This document shows positions 35,765 to 45,500 of a stretch of DNA of 64,000 bases, piece after piece; position 1 is the first letter of the stretch; each line of letters begins with the position of its first letter. Position numbers and translations under genes: made by a program. The notes below the pieces were generated by a model. It was not told where the DNA came from. It saw only the letters and a list, made by a program, of their open reading frames with translations, and made no database searches. Source of the stretch: JANJUO01 sp942492935 (GTDB taxonomy: Bacteria; Bacteroidota; Ignavibacteria; Kapaibacteriales; UBA2268); assembly GCA_942492935.1 (NCBI GenBank), contig OW818654.1:2542001-2606000 (forward strand). The letters run 5' to 3'.

Positions 35765-37714
35765 TTATTTCCTGAAAATTAATTTTAAAATAATATCCAA
35801 ATCTAATGAGAGAGTATAATTTCTAACATAATATTCATTTAGTTTAGAAATTGTATTCTCGTTTAACATTTGTGGATTGCTAATATGAACCAATCCAGTT
35901 AATCCTTCTTTAAACATTTCTAAATCATTTTTATTGGAGAAAAGACCAATAAATGATTTTTCCCCTGTTAAAATCTTAAATGCTGATTTTAACAAACGCT
36001 TCTTATTTGCAAATACAGATAAAGGTAATAATGCCAATATCAATAATATGCTAAAAAATATATCAAATAACCTTTTCAAAATTCTATAACGTAATATGTT
36101 TATATTATATTTTGGTAAGGTAGTAATTTCACCAGAAATATCATTTAATATTCTTGAAGTTAGCAAATCTTCAAAATGATTTACTAAATGAAATCTTGCT
36201 TTCGTATCTGTATTGTTCTGTAAAATTGTTATTAAATCGCTATTACTAATATTTGGTTCGGTAATTATAACTTCATCGATATCATTTTCATTGATAATTT
36301 GATTTAATTTATTTAAATGACCAATCACTGGCAAATCTGAAGAAATTTCATTTTTATCAAATTCTGTTTTGATTAATCCAAGGAAAATGAACTTTGTTGA
36401 CTGTTCTAAACTTAAATTGTTTATTATTTCTTTTGTATTACTATTATCACCAATAAATACAATTCTCTTATCTGCATCATTTCCAACAATTTTATCTAAT
36501 AAATAATAAACTGACCTTATAATTGAAGAAAACAACATAGATAATGCAATCATTAAAACTAATAATCCTCTTGAAAATGCATAATTTTGGAAGAAATACA
36601 TCAAAACCGATAATCCAAAAAAGCTGATTAACAATCCAAAGATATACCTTCTTATTGTATGTCTTGAATCGAAATATTCTCCAATAAATACCATTGCAAA
36701 AAATACAATTGCACTTGTCCAAATAAAAACAGCAGGATAAGCATAATCAGGAAATCCAAAGAAATCACCAAATCGTATTTTTGTTGCTATAATTAATGAT
36801 AAATTCAAGAATAGTAAATCTAATAGTATAATTGCTGTATCTCTACCCGATTTGAGTAAATAGGCGATAATTTCTCGGATTACAATGCCTACTTTTATAA
36901 ATGTCAAAAAAAAGTAAGATTTTTTGTAGTGTTTCTGTGCATAAATTTGCATAGCATTATAAAAATGCTTCACGTCATTTATATTACTTCGCTTAGTGCT
37001 TTCGCCTTTATAGTGAATTATTGTAGTTGAATGATTATATACAATATTGTAACCAATTTTCTTTACTCGATAGCATAAATCCAAATCTTCGCCATACATA
37101 AAATAATCTTCATCAAAACCTCCAGTTTGCTTAATTACATCTGCTCTTGCGAACATAAATGCACCAATTACTGCATCTATTTGGTATGTTTCATCTATTG
37201 AACGAAATGTTTGATTGTATTGAGCAAATAATTTTGATTTTGGGAAAAGTGTTTGTAAGCCAAATAATTTGCAAAATGATGCCCAAGGAGTAGGAAATCC
37301 ACGTCTGCATTGCACTTGGAAAGTGCCATCTGGATTTAATACTTTGCACCCTGCAATACCTGTTTTCTGATTCAATTCCATATAATCAAACATTACTTGT
37401 AAAGTATCTTCACTTAGTATTGTATCGGGATTGAGAATTAAATAATATTTGCCAGATGCTAAATTAAATCCAATATTATTCGCTTTTGCAAAGCCTAAAT
37501 TTTCAGAATTTTGAATGAATTTAACCGAAGGGAATTTATTTTTTAAAAAAGATGTTGAGCCGTCTGTAGAATTATTATCAACAACAATTGTTTCAATGTT
37601 CAAATTTATCGAAGCTATTTCAATAGATTTAAGACATTTAAATAAAAAATCCTTCACATTGTAATTAACAATGATAATGCTTATATCTTTTTCAAATTCT
37701 TTTAATCCCATCAA
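35765..37714 (-). CDS. GT2 glycosyltransferase fused to a degenerate polyprenyl glycosylphosphotransferase
   Basis: Residues ~9-265 are a family 2 (WcaA/rhamnosyltransferase-like) transferase: IIIVNYNVKDFLFKCLKSI, VVDNNSTDGS, NLGFAKANNIG, LILNPDT as the metal-binding DxD-like site, and GAFMFARADV. Residues ~290-400 hold four or five membrane helices, ~410-510 a Rossmann-like CoA-binding region (KRIVFIGDNSNTKEIINNL), and ~545-649 resembles the WbaP/WcaJ sugar-phosphate transferase (RILKRLFDIFFSILLI, GEKSFIG, KEGLTGLVHI, YYVRNYTLSLDLDIILK). The usual central catalytic part with RTM, Asp-Glu and Arg motifs is missing, so transferase activity of that half is doubtful. Two ATG codons open the frame close together. 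Confidence 0.83.
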   Translation of the reverse strand: MMGLKEFEKDISIIIVNYNVKDFLFKCLKSIEIASINLNIETIVVDNNSTDGSTSFLKNKFPSVKFIQNSENLGFAKANNIGFNLASGKYYLILNPDTILSEDTLQVMFDYMELNQKTGIAGCKVLNPDGTFQVQCRRGFPTPWASFCKLFGLQTLFPKSKLFAQYNQTFRSIDETYQIDAVIGAFMFARADVIKQTGGFDEDYFMYGEDLDLCYRVKKIGYNIVYNHSTTIIHYKGESTKRSNINDVKHFYNAMQIYAQKHYKKSYFFLTFIKVGIVIREIIAYLLKSGRDTAIILLDLLFLNLSLIIATKIRFGDFFGFPDYAYPAVFIWTSAIVFFAMVFIGEYFDSRHTIRRYIFGLLISFFGLSVLMYFFQNYAFSRGLLVLMIALSMLFSSIIRSVYYLLDKIVGNDADKRIVFIGDNSNTKEIINNLSLEQSTKFIFLGLIKTEFDKNEISSDLPVIGHLNKLNQIINENDIDEVIITEPNISNSDLITILQNNTDTKARFHLVNHFEDLLTSRILNDISGEITTLPKYNINILRYRILKRLFDIFFSILLILALLPLSVFANKKRLLKSAFKILTGEKSFIGLFSNKNDLEMFKEGLTGLVHISNPQMLNENTISKLNEYYVRNYTLSLDLDIILKLIFRK

Positions 37715-38137
37715 AATTGAAATTACATTTTAATACAAGTTAATCAAAACGAATATCAATTTTGATAATTGTAATTTGAAATTATTATTTCAAATTTTAA
37801 AAGAAAATTAATTTATGACAACTCAGCAATATTCATTTATTTTAATTTGAAAGAGATTTTTCAAATTACAGAGTATTTGCAAAAAATAATAAGAAATTCC
37901 TTAAATATCCCAGATGGATTAAATATTAGTAAACACCACACTTCGACAAGCTCAGTGCAACGCCTAAATCCTCCCCAAAGTAAGTACTTTAATGTATTCC
38001 TCTCTTCTGGAAGTTTAAGCGGAGTTTTTTGTTAAAAACATTATAACAAAATAGGAATTGCAAAAAAAAACAATAATTCTAATTTATCTATAAACGGCTT
38101 AGTGTTTACCATCAAAGTAAAAATATGAATAAAATTA
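37715..38137. other. 423-bp intergenic region with repeat-like debris
   Basis: No gene recognised. GTAAACAC (37929-37936) and GTGTTTAC (38102-38109) form an 8-bp inverted repeat bounding 181 bases. Inside lies the palindrome-like element CACTTCGACAAGCTCAGTG (37939-37957), followed by AATCCTCCCCAAAG. This is more GC-rich than the surroundings and resembles dispersed intergenic repeats; it could be a small non-autonomous element, but no target-site duplication is seen. Confidence 0.4.
37939..37957. repeat. Dispersed-type element CTTCGACAAGCTCAG
   Basis: CACTTCGACAAGCTCAGTG has complementary ends (CACT/AGTG). From general knowledge, the core CTTCGACAAGCTCAG (inverse CTGAGCTTGTCGAAG) recurs between genes in many unrelated bacterial genomes. 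Only one copy is in this window. Confidence 0.45.
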
Positions 38138-39343
38138 TTAGCAAATATGTTTAAAATTGGAATATAATGTTTTTAATGCCACCTTCCCTATTACTTTATC
38201 TTTGTACAAATCTTTGATATTTTGTGCTGCATTACTTAATTCTTCAGTTTTTATTCCAACACTACAAGAATTCCATGCTTCAAGATATGCTGATAAGTGG
38301 TCTGCTGCTCTAATTAATTCACCATCAAATGGATTATAAATATCAAGATTATATTTTGAATTTAATTCATCAGTTGAAATTTTTTGAGTGGAAATTTTGT
38401 TATCTAAAACTATTTTGTTATTAAATTCATCAACAACAAAATACATCAATTCATTTAGCCATTCCTTCTCGACAAGAGGGAATATTTCTTTTTCAGCTAA
38501 TTCAAATTCTAATTTTTTAATCAAATCATCAAATTCTCTTGACGACCTCTTAACTGGTGAAATTATGTCTCTTGTTACTGCTTCGGGTAAATCGTGGAAT
38601 AAGCCACCAAAGAACGAATTATATAATCTTTGAGGACAGGCATCATTTTCTCTTGCAAAAAAGTATGATATAACAGCTACCATCAAAGTATGCCCCAAAA
38701 CAGAAGTCTTAGGCATTCTTGGTATTTGCGCCCATCTAATTTGAAATCTCAACTGCCCACACAAATCAATAAAATTGGCAATTGTATGCTTATTAATTAA
38801 TTTTTGAATGCCAATTAAATCGGTATAATTATCCAATCTATTCAAAATTTCAGTATCAAGCCGTGTATTTTGATAGCTGAAAGGATTAGACTGCTTAATT
38901 ATTTGAAATTCCCAGTAACTTGCATAAATATGGGCTGCATCTAATATCCTTGTATTTAGATTTTCTGCAATCGGCTCAAACAGGAAGTCCCATAATTCTT
39001 TTTTAATATCATCTCTTTCAATTTTTGGCTCTAATTCCTGATAGACAAATTCATTTAATTTAGCAAATACACTCTGGTTCTTTTTAACTTCGGAGTAAAT
39101 TGGTGATTTGATATCTGAAATTACAATTCTGCGAAATAACTCAAAAATACCATTTTTAATTATATATTGCCAATCTATTTTTGTGCCATTGTTTTCTTCA
39201 TACTTAGCAAGAGTATATGCTATTATCATTTTATGGGCATGTTTGTCCATTTCAATTAAATCCATAGGTCTTATACGGTCATTCCACCTTTGAATGTGGA
39301 ATCCTCTAAATAATTCATTTAAAATCGAAAAATTTACCAACAT
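38138..39343 (-). CDS. HD-domain phosphohydrolase (HD_3 / YfbR-like)
   Basis: Predicted metal-dependent phosphohydrolase, possibly a nucleotidase. The HD core lies about residues 215-375: His in LGHTLMVAVISYFFAREND, the HD pair in GLFHDLPEAVTRDIISPVKR, and the distal Asp in LIRAADHLSAYLEAW. The ~200-residue N-terminal part (FRGFHIQRWNDRIRPMDLIEMDKHAHKMIIAYTLAKYEE) also contains His-Ala-His and resembles a second, weaker HD-like domain. 401 aa is longer than E. coli YfbR (about 200). It stands alone, separated by repeat-rich spacer from the GT2 gene and divergent from the S9 peptidase operon. Confidence 0.83.
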   Translation of the reverse strand: MLVNFSILNELFRGFHIQRWNDRIRPMDLIEMDKHAHKMIIAYTLAKYEENNGTKIDWQYIIKNGIFELFRRIVISDIKSPIYSEVKKNQSVFAKLNEFVYQELEPKIERDDIKKELWDFLFEPIAENLNTRILDAAHIYASYWEFQIIKQSNPFSYQNTRLDTEILNRLDNYTDLIGIQKLINKHTIANFIDLCGQLRFQIRWAQIPRMPKTSVLGHTLMVAVISYFFARENDACPQRLYNSFFGGLFHDLPEAVTRDIISPVKRSSREFDDLIKKLEFELAEKEIFPLVEKEWLNELMYFVVDEFNNKIVLDNKISTQKISTDELNSKYNLDIYNPFDGELIRAADHLSAYLEAWNSCSVGIKTEELSNAAQNIKDLYKDKVIGKVALKTLYSNFKHIC

Positions 39344-39542
39344 AATAGTCTATATTAAATTAAATAAATATAAACTATCAAAGATAAGAAAAATTGTATT
39401 CAATTTTTCAAAGGTATCAATTTTTTAAATTTAAAACAGAATAAATAATACAATTAATAAAATTATCAATATTTATAGATACAAAATTCAAAATTTCTTA
39501 TTAATTTGCATTTTTATTTGTTAAAATTTTTATAAAAGAATT

Positions 39543-42317
39543 ATGATTAAATTAAGTAAGCAAAAGATATTTGGTTTATTGCTAATATTGTTGGTCAGTG
39601 CTGTTAATTTGAACGCACAGAAGAAGAAGCAATTTACATTTGAAGACGCAATGAAATTCAGAGATTTGCGTACAGTTGTTATGAGTGATAATGGTAATTG
39701 GGTTGCATATACATCTAATCCCGACAGGGGCGATGGTGATGTTTTCATTCATTCATTAAAAGATACTGTTAAATACAGCATTCCAAGAGGAAGTAGAGCT
39801 GTTTTCACCGATAATGAAAGTTATGTTGCATCTATTGTATTACCAAAGCAAATTGAATCCGAAAATGCTAAAACTCCAAAAGATAAACCTAAAAATGGTA
39901 TGACATTGCTTAGATTAAAAGATGGCAATAAAGTTGATTTCGATAATATCGCAAAATTTGAATTTTCAAATGATTCAAAGTGGCTTGCTTTTTTAAAAAA
40001 TAAAAATGAAGACCAAAAAAGTGAAAAAATGAAGAAGAAAATTCTTGGTTCGGAATTAAATCTTAGACATATTAGCTCAGGTACAGATATTAAAATTGAT
40101 TTTGTTACCGAATTTGTTCTTGACTCATCTTCAAAATATTTATTTTACGCAATATCGTCACTTGATGGGAAACGTGATGGTATCTATGCAAGAGAACTAA
40201 CTCAAGAATTTGCACCAGAACTTTTAATCAAGTCCACAGAAAATGAGTATTATTCCAATATTTGCTGGAGTAATTCACAAGCTCAACTCGCTTATATAGT
40301 TTCAAATTTAACAAAAGAAGGTAAACCAAATAACGGTTCATTATTTCTTTGGGACCCAAATCAACCTGCAAAAACACAGTTTGCAATGAGTAGTTCAGCT
40401 ACTCCAAAAGATTGGTATATTCATTATAAAAATGATTTAAAATGGACTTCTGATGGGAAAAAATTATACTTCGGTTTAAAACCAATATCTGAAAAGGATA
40501 CTTTAGATAAAGAAAAAATCAAATTCTCAGATTCTACTTTCTACAATTCTGATTCAATTCTCTCAAAAAGAGATATTGTTGTTTGGCATTGGAATGACCA
40601 AAGAATTGGAACAAATCAAGTAGTTTGGTGGAAGGAAAATAAAGATAGAACATTTGCAACTATTTATGACAGAGTTACAAAAAAAACATTTCAATTAGCT
40701 GATTTGAATCTTACAAATGTTGTAAAGCATGACAATTCAAATTTTACAATGGGTTATGACGATTTACCTTACTCAAAAGAAACTACATGGGACGGTTGGT
40801 ATTTTGATTTGTATTCAATTAACCTTGAAACTGGTACAAAAATCAAGATAGCAACAAGATTGCAAGAAGAAGCACAAATTTCTCCAACTGGCAGATACAT
40901 TATATATTATAAAGATAAACACTGGTATTTATACGATAATAAAAATGATTTGAATATGAACTTAACTGAGAAAGTTAATGTTAACTTTTGGAATGAAGAA
41001 AATGATGTTCCTGGCAAACCCGGTAGTTATGGATTTGCTCTGTGGTTAATGAAAGATAATAATGAAACTGGATTTTATGTTTATGACAAATTTGATGTTT
41101 GGTTTTACTCACTTAAAGAAGTAGGTACATATTTAAATATGACTTCAGCTTATGGAAGAATTAATAATATCAGATACAGACATACTCCAATTTATAAAGA
41201 CAAAAAATACTACAATGAAAGAGATACTGTATATTTATCTGGATTGAACCGCACTGATAAGTACATGTTTCCTATGATGCTCGAAACCCATATTCTTGGT
41301 GGTTTGAATATAAACAAAGAACCAGGTAAGAATAAAGTTCTTGTAGCGAAAGCCAAAAATGCACAAAAATTTATTATGAGAAAAGAAAGTTTTGAAGAAT
41401 TTCCTGACTTATATTATACAGAAGCTGGTTTTGCAAAAGAAACAAGAATCACTGATGTTAATCCAAATATCAAAGATTATTTATGGGGGAAAGTTGAAAT
41501 AGTTAGATGGGTAAATTCTAAAGGCGATTCCTTAGATGGATACATAATGAAACCAGAAGGATTTGATTCAAAGAAAAAGTATCCTACTTTAGTTTATATT
41601 TATGAGCAGTTTTCTGATGGTGCTAATTCTTTTTATCAACCAAGAAATAATCATAGACCAATTTATCAAACATATCTTGGTGATGGCTACCTTGTATTTG
41701 TTCCTGATATAAAATATTACGATGGATATCCGGGCTGGTCAGCTACAGATGCTGTTACAACAGGTGTAAATTATTTGATTAATAAAGGTTATGTTGATAA
41801 AGATAGAATTGCATTACAAGGTCATTCTTGGGGTGCATATCAAGGAGCATTTATTGCTACACAAACGGATATGTTTAAAGCAATAGCTGTTGGGGCGCCA
41901 GTTGGTAATATGCTAAGTGCTTACTCTCAAATTAGAACAGGTACAGGTCTTGCAAGACAATTCCAATATGAAACTCAACAAAGTAGAATTGGTGGTCATA
42001 TTTGGGATTCATTATCAAACTATCTTGCAAATTCACCAGTTGTTCAAGCAAACAAAAGCAATACTCCTTTGTTGATTCTACATGGAACAATTGATGAAGC
42101 TGTACCTTTTGCTCAAGGAGTTGAGCTTTATCTTGCATTTAGAAGATTACAAAAACCTTGCTGGTTAATCGAGTATAAAACTGAGCCGCATCATCCGAAA
42201 AAATATGAAAACAGATTGGATTGGTCTATTAAAATGAAAGAATTTTTTGACCATTATTTATTAAAAAAACCAGCTCCAAAATGGCTTGAAAGTGGCGAAC
42301 CATTTATGGGCGAATAG
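39543..42317 (+). CDS. S9 family (prolyl oligopeptidase-like) serine peptidase
   Basis: Predicted exported peptidase of 924 aa. A signal peptide is present (KQKIFGLLLILLVSAVNLNAQ). Residues ~30-640 form a WD/beta-propeller-like N-terminal region with repeated segments such as VVMSDNGNWVAYTSNPD and ISPTGRYIIYYKDK. The alpha/beta-hydrolase domain (~660-905) has YPTLVYIYEQFSDGANSF, the nucleophile in ALQGHSWGAYQGAFIAT, an Asp in LHGTIDEAVPFAQG and a His in YKTEPHHPKKYEN. DPP IV-like and acylaminoacyl peptidases share this plan. It heads a dense plus-strand run ending with rsmE. No T9SS tail is visible, so it is probably periplasmic. Confidence 0.88.
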   Translation: MIKLSKQKIFGLLLILLVSAVNLNAQKKKQFTFEDAMKFRDLRTVVMSDNGNWVAYTSNPDRGDGDVFIHSLKDTVKYSIPRGSRAVFTDNESYVASIVLPKQIESENAKTPKDKPKNGMTLLRLKDGNKVDFDNIAKFEFSNDSKWLAFLKNKNEDQKSEKMKKKILGSELNLRHISSGTDIKIDFVTEFVLDSSSKYLFYAISSLDGKRDGIYARELTQEFAPELLIKSTENEYYSNICWSNSQAQLAYIVSNLTKEGKPNNGSLFLWDPNQPAKTQFAMSSSATPKDWYIHYKNDLKWTSDGKKLYFGLKPISEKDTLDKEKIKFSDSTFYNSDSILSKRDIVVWHWNDQRIGTNQVVWWKENKDRTFATIYDRVTKKTFQLADLNLTNVVKHDNSNFTMGYDDLPYSKETTWDGWYFDLYSINLETGTKIKIATRLQEEAQISPTGRYIIYYKDKHWYLYDNKNDLNMNLTEKVNVNFWNEENDVPGKPGSYGFALWLMKDNNETGFYVYDKFDVWFYSLKEVGTYLNMTSAYGRINNIRYRHTPIYKDKKYYNERDTVYLSGLNRTDKYMFPMMLETHILGGLNINKEPGKNKVLVAKAKNAQKFIMRKESFEEFPDLYYTEAGFAKETRITDVNPNIKDYLWGKVEIVRWVNSKGDSLDGYIMKPEGFDSKKKYPTLVYIYEQFSDGANSFYQPRNNHRPIYQTYLGDGYLVFVPDIKYYDGYPGWSATDAVTTGVNYLINKGYVDKDRIALQGHSWGAYQGAFIATQTDMFKAIAVGAPVGNMLSAYSQIRTGTGLARQFQYETQQSRIGGHIWDSLSNYLANSPVVQANKSNTPLLILHGTIDEAVPFAQGVELYLAFRRLQKPCWLIEYKTEPHHPKKYENRLDWSIKMKEFFDHYLLKKPAPKWLESGEPFMGE

Positions 42318-42345
42318 AATTATAAATTTATTTGACTTAAATAAA

Positions 42346-42843
42346 ATGAATAAAGCTGATATTTACATTAATGAACTTAATCTCCTCCCCCACATCGAGG
42401 GAGGATATTATAGAGAAGTATATCGTTCTGATGATATTATTAAAAATTCTGCTTTGCCAGATAGATATACAGAAAATAGAACTTTCGGAACTTCCATTTA
42501 TTTTTTATTGAAAAATAACGATATATCTAAGTTTCATAGATTACAAAGTGATGAAATTTGGCATTTTTATGATGGTTGCCCAATTCAAATTGTAATGATT
42601 TCACCAAAGGGCAAATTGATTGAGCAAACTTTAGGGCTTGATATTATAAATGGTCAAATTCCTCAATTATTAATCCCAAAACATCATTGGTTTGGAGCAT
42701 ATTTAAGTGATGTTAGTGGTTTTGGCTTTGTTGGCTGCACGGTAGTTCCGGGATTTGAATTTCAAGACTTTGTATTAGCTAAAAGGGAAAGAATTTTAAG
42801 TGAATTCCCAGATTTTAAAGAAATAATTATTAAATTGACTTGA
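42346..42843 (+). CDS. Cupin-fold DUF985 family protein
   Basis: Small cytosolic beta-barrel protein of unknown function. Typical DUF985 blocks: LNLLPHIEGGYYREVYRSDD near the start, FGTSIYFLLKNNDISKFHRLQSDEIWHFYDG in the middle, and IPKHHWFGAYLSD, then FGFVGCTVVPGFEFQDFVLAKRE. The conserved His residues (FHRL, WHFY, HHW) could hold a metal. The ATG at 42346 is preferred; an in-frame ATG at 42286 would overlap the S9 peptidase gene by 32 bases and add an unconserved stretch. 165 aa. Confidence 0.88.
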   Translation: MNKADIYINELNLLPHIEGGYYREVYRSDDIIKNSALPDRYTENRTFGTSIYFLLKNNDISKFHRLQSDEIWHFYDGCPIQIVMISPKGKLIEQTLGLDIINGQIPQLLIPKHHWFGAYLSDVSGFGFVGCTVVPGFEFQDFVLAKRERILSEFPDFKEIIIKLT

Positions 42844-42850
42844 GAAAATC

Positions 42851-43615
42851 GTGAAGAATTTAATCTTATTATTAAGTATTCTAATCTATTTGTTATTGGT
42901 TTCTTGCGCAAGTTCATCAAATAGTTATATGGATAGTCCTTTATCTCCAAAAGGTAGTGGTTATTATCCTATGGTATCAACATATTCTGTAGAGGAAATA
43001 AATTCAAGCAACTCAGATTACGGAGATTTGGCTAAGAATTATAATCAATCCGATAAACTTAATTCTGAAAATCAAACATCTGTAAAAGGAAAACAAATAA
43101 TTATATATGATGCGCAATTGTATATTAATACAGAATTAGAATCTGATTCAATTAATAATAGTATTATAAGGATTGCTGAAAAATATAATGGTTATACTAC
43201 AAATAGGGCTAATAATTACATTATAATTAGAGTAAAAGCTGATTTACTTAAAAATGCGATAAATGATATTGAACAGTTTGGTGAAATTACACAAAAAATT
43301 ATTCAAGGAAATGATTTAACACTTGAGTTTTCTGATTTAAATGTCAAAATGGATAATTTAGAAAAATCCAGACAAAGATATTTAGAATTATTAGCTAAAG
43401 CAGAAAATGTTGAAACAGCTTTAAAAGTTGAAAAAGAACTTGAAAGATTGCTATTTGAAATTGAGAGAACTAAAGGCAGATTAGAGACCATTTCTCATTT
43501 GGAAAAATATTCAACAATATCAATTTATTATAAAAAAGAACATAAACCTGGTCCAATATCATGGGTTTTCAAAGTGATTTATTCAGGTGTTAAGTGGCTT
43601 TTTGTTTGGGATTAA
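42851..43615 (+). CDS. DUF4349 lipoprotein
   Basis: Envelope lipoprotein: signal MKNLILLLSILIYLLLVSC with Cys19 in a LVSCAS lipobox. Residues ~75-250 match DUF4349: QIIIYDAQLYINTELES, NGYTTNRANNYIIIRVKADLLKNAIND, GEITQKIIQGNDLTLEFSDL, then a coiled coil (KSRQRYLELLAKAENVETALKVEKELERLLFEIERTKG is conserved family structure, about residues 180-215) and a final hydrophobic helix near VFKVIYSGVKWLFVW. The start is GTG at 42851, 7 bases after the cupin stop. Function unknown. Confidence 0.85.
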   Translation: MKNLILLLSILIYLLLVSCASSSNSYMDSPLSPKGSGYYPMVSTYSVEEINSSNSDYGDLAKNYNQSDKLNSENQTSVKGKQIIIYDAQLYINTELESDSINNSIIRIAEKYNGYTTNRANNYIIIRVKADLLKNAINDIEQFGEITQKIIQGNDLTLEFSDLNVKMDNLEKSRQRYLELLAKAENVETALKVEKELERLLFEIERTKGRLETISHLEKYSTISIYYKKEHKPGPISWVFKVIYSGVKWLFVWD

Positions 43616-43653
43616 GAAAAATTAAATTTTAAAAATATATTTAAGGTTTATTA

Positions 43654-44781
43654 ATGAATTTTGAAATAAGAACTGTAGAAACAAAGCAAGAAAAGCTCAA
43701 ATTTGTAAAATCTCAATGGAATTTTTACAAAAATGACCCGAACTTTGTTCCTCCATTAGTTGTAGATAGAATGAAATTGTTAGATACAGAAAAAAATCCA
43801 TTCTATAAACATTCTAATCTAAAATTGTGGGTAGCTGTGTCTGATGGACAGATTGTAGGTAGAATTGCTGGTATAACCAACGAAAATCATAATATCACTC
43901 ATAATGATAGAATTGGTTTTTTTGGCTTTTTTGAATGTGTAAATGAACAAGAAGTTGCAAATGCACTTTTTGATGTGGCAGCAAAATGGTTGAAAGCACA
44001 AGGAAAGGAAATTATCAGAGGTCCTGTAAATCCATCAATGAATGATGAAAATGCCCTATTATTAGAAGGATATGATAAACCACCTGTTATTCTGATGTCT
44101 TACAATCCACCATATTATTTAACATTATGCGAAAATTGGGGTTTTGTAAAAGCAAAAGATTTACTTGCTTACATTCTTCATTTTGAAAAATATATGTCCG
44201 ATAAATTGAAGCGTATGCAGGGATTAATCAGAGAAAGGTATCAAGTTACTGTTCGTCAGGTTAATTTCAAAGACAAAACTCAATTTAAAAAAGATGTTGA
44301 AGATTTGAAGTATATCTACAACAACGCTTGGGAACCTAATTGGGGCTTTGTTAAAATGACCGATGAAGAATTTGATTTTCTTGTAGCGGACTTCAAACAA
44401 ATTGCCGAACCAAAATTAGCATTTATAGTTGAAGTAAAAGGAAAACCAGCAGGATTTCACCTCGGTTTACCCAATATAAATGAATCGTTGATTTATAACA
44501 AAAGTGGTAGTATGCTTACAGGTATTTGGCATTTATTAACCAAGAAAAAGAAAATTACAATTCAGAGAATTATAGTACTTGGTGTGTTGCCCGAATATCA
44601 GAAAACTGGTGTAGATGCTGTAATGTACTACGAATCTGGTATGAGAGGTGCTGAATTAAATCTAAGGATAGGTGAAGCATCTTGGATACTTGAAGATAAC
44701 GAAATGATGAATAAAGGATTAACTACTACAATGCTTGGCAAAGTTTACAAAAAGTACAGGATTTACGAGAAAAAGATTTGA
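43654..44781 (+). CDS. GNAT-type N-acetyltransferase (YghO-like)
   Basis: Predicted acyl-CoA-dependent acetyltransferase of 375 aa, a length typical of the large YghO/COG3153-related group in FCB bacteria. The N-terminal half has FVKSQWNFYKNDPNFVPPLVVDR, NPFYKHSNLKLWVAVSDGQIVGRIAG, FGFFECVNE and IIRGPVNPSMNDENALLLEGYD. The C-terminal half has IYNNAWEPNWGFVKMTDEEFD, AFIVEVKGKPAGFHLGLPN and a possible acetyl-CoA loop in VLGVLPEYQKTGVDAVMY. Its substrate is unknown. It overlaps the next gene by 4 bases (TTGA). Confidence 0.84.
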   Translation: MNFEIRTVETKQEKLKFVKSQWNFYKNDPNFVPPLVVDRMKLLDTEKNPFYKHSNLKLWVAVSDGQIVGRIAGITNENHNITHNDRIGFFGFFECVNEQEVANALFDVAAKWLKAQGKEIIRGPVNPSMNDENALLLEGYDKPPVILMSYNPPYYLTLCENWGFVKAKDLLAYILHFEKYMSDKLKRMQGLIRERYQVTVRQVNFKDKTQFKKDVEDLKYIYNNAWEPNWGFVKMTDEEFDFLVADFKQIAEPKLAFIVEVKGKPAGFHLGLPNINESLIYNKSGSMLTGIWHLLTKKKKITIQRIIVLGVLPEYQKTGVDAVMYYESGMRGAELNLRIGEASWILEDNEMMNKGLTTTMLGKVYKKYRIYEKKI

Positions 44782-45497
44782 GAGTTTGCTTATTGATTAT
44801 TTTAGTGTTTTCTTTTAATTTAATAGTCATCGCAAGTGATTATAAAGAGGGATTATACTTTAATACACATTTTGATAGTTACAATACTACAATAAAAAAT
44901 TTCGGTAAACCTACCTGTTGTCCTGAATGGAATTCTGGAGCAGGTAGGAGTTTTGATTTAGGTGGTTTATTTTATTATAAATATTTGCAAGAATTACTTT
45001 TCGGATTAGATATTGGATTTCAAACATCTAATGGAAAACTTTCTTTTGTGGAAAATGAAGTAATCAATGTTGGCGGAACAGATTTTGATGGGAAATTTGA
45101 ACATATTGCAAATATTTCATATTTTCAAATATCCTTATCTCCTTCAATAATTTATTACTTAGATGATTATTTCAGAGTTAGAACGGGTATCAATTTTGCA
45201 TATTTACTTAATCCTGAATTTAAACAATACGAAGAAATTATTTATCCGTTAGATAGAGGTGTATTTAAAGATACTAAAACACGCAAAAGAAATGAATTCA
45301 GTGGAGAAATACAAAATTCAAATCCATTTCAATTTGGAGTTTTTCTATCTGTTTCCTATCCATTTCAATTGAATAATAAAAATACTATATCATTAAATCC
45401 AGAGATTATTTTCAATTATTATTTAAGTAATATTGTTTCTGATTACAAATTTTCAAAATATGGCATTGGTGTTGGTTTTTACATTTTATTTGAATAG
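44778..45497 (+). CDS. Outer-membrane beta-barrel protein (PorT-like)
   Basis: Predicted outer-membrane barrel of 239 aa. A signal peptide (MRVCLLIILVFSFNLIVIAS) is followed by alternating hydrophobic strands ending in aromatic residues, for instance LLFGLDIGFQTSNGKLSF, ISYFQISLSPSIIYYLDDYFRVRTGINFAYLL and the final SKYGIGVGFYILFE, as in porin-family proteins of Bacteroidota. Start is TTG at 44778 inside the upstream stop; no ATG gives a signal peptide. The gene sits between the acetyltransferase and rsmE and is probably co-transcribed. Ligand unknown. Confidence 0.78.
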   Translation: MRVCLLIILVFSFNLIVIASDYKEGLYFNTHFDSYNTTIKNFGKPTCCPEWNSGAGRSFDLGGLFYYKYLQELLFGLDIGFQTSNGKLSFVENEVINVGGTDFDGKFEHIANISYFQISLSPSIIYYLDDYFRVRTGINFAYLLNPEFKQYEEIIYPLDRGVFKDTKTRKRNEFSGEIQNSNPFQFGVFLSVSYPFQLNNKNTISLNPEIIFNYYLSNIVSDYKFSKYGIGVGFYILFE

Positions 45498-45500
45498 AAT

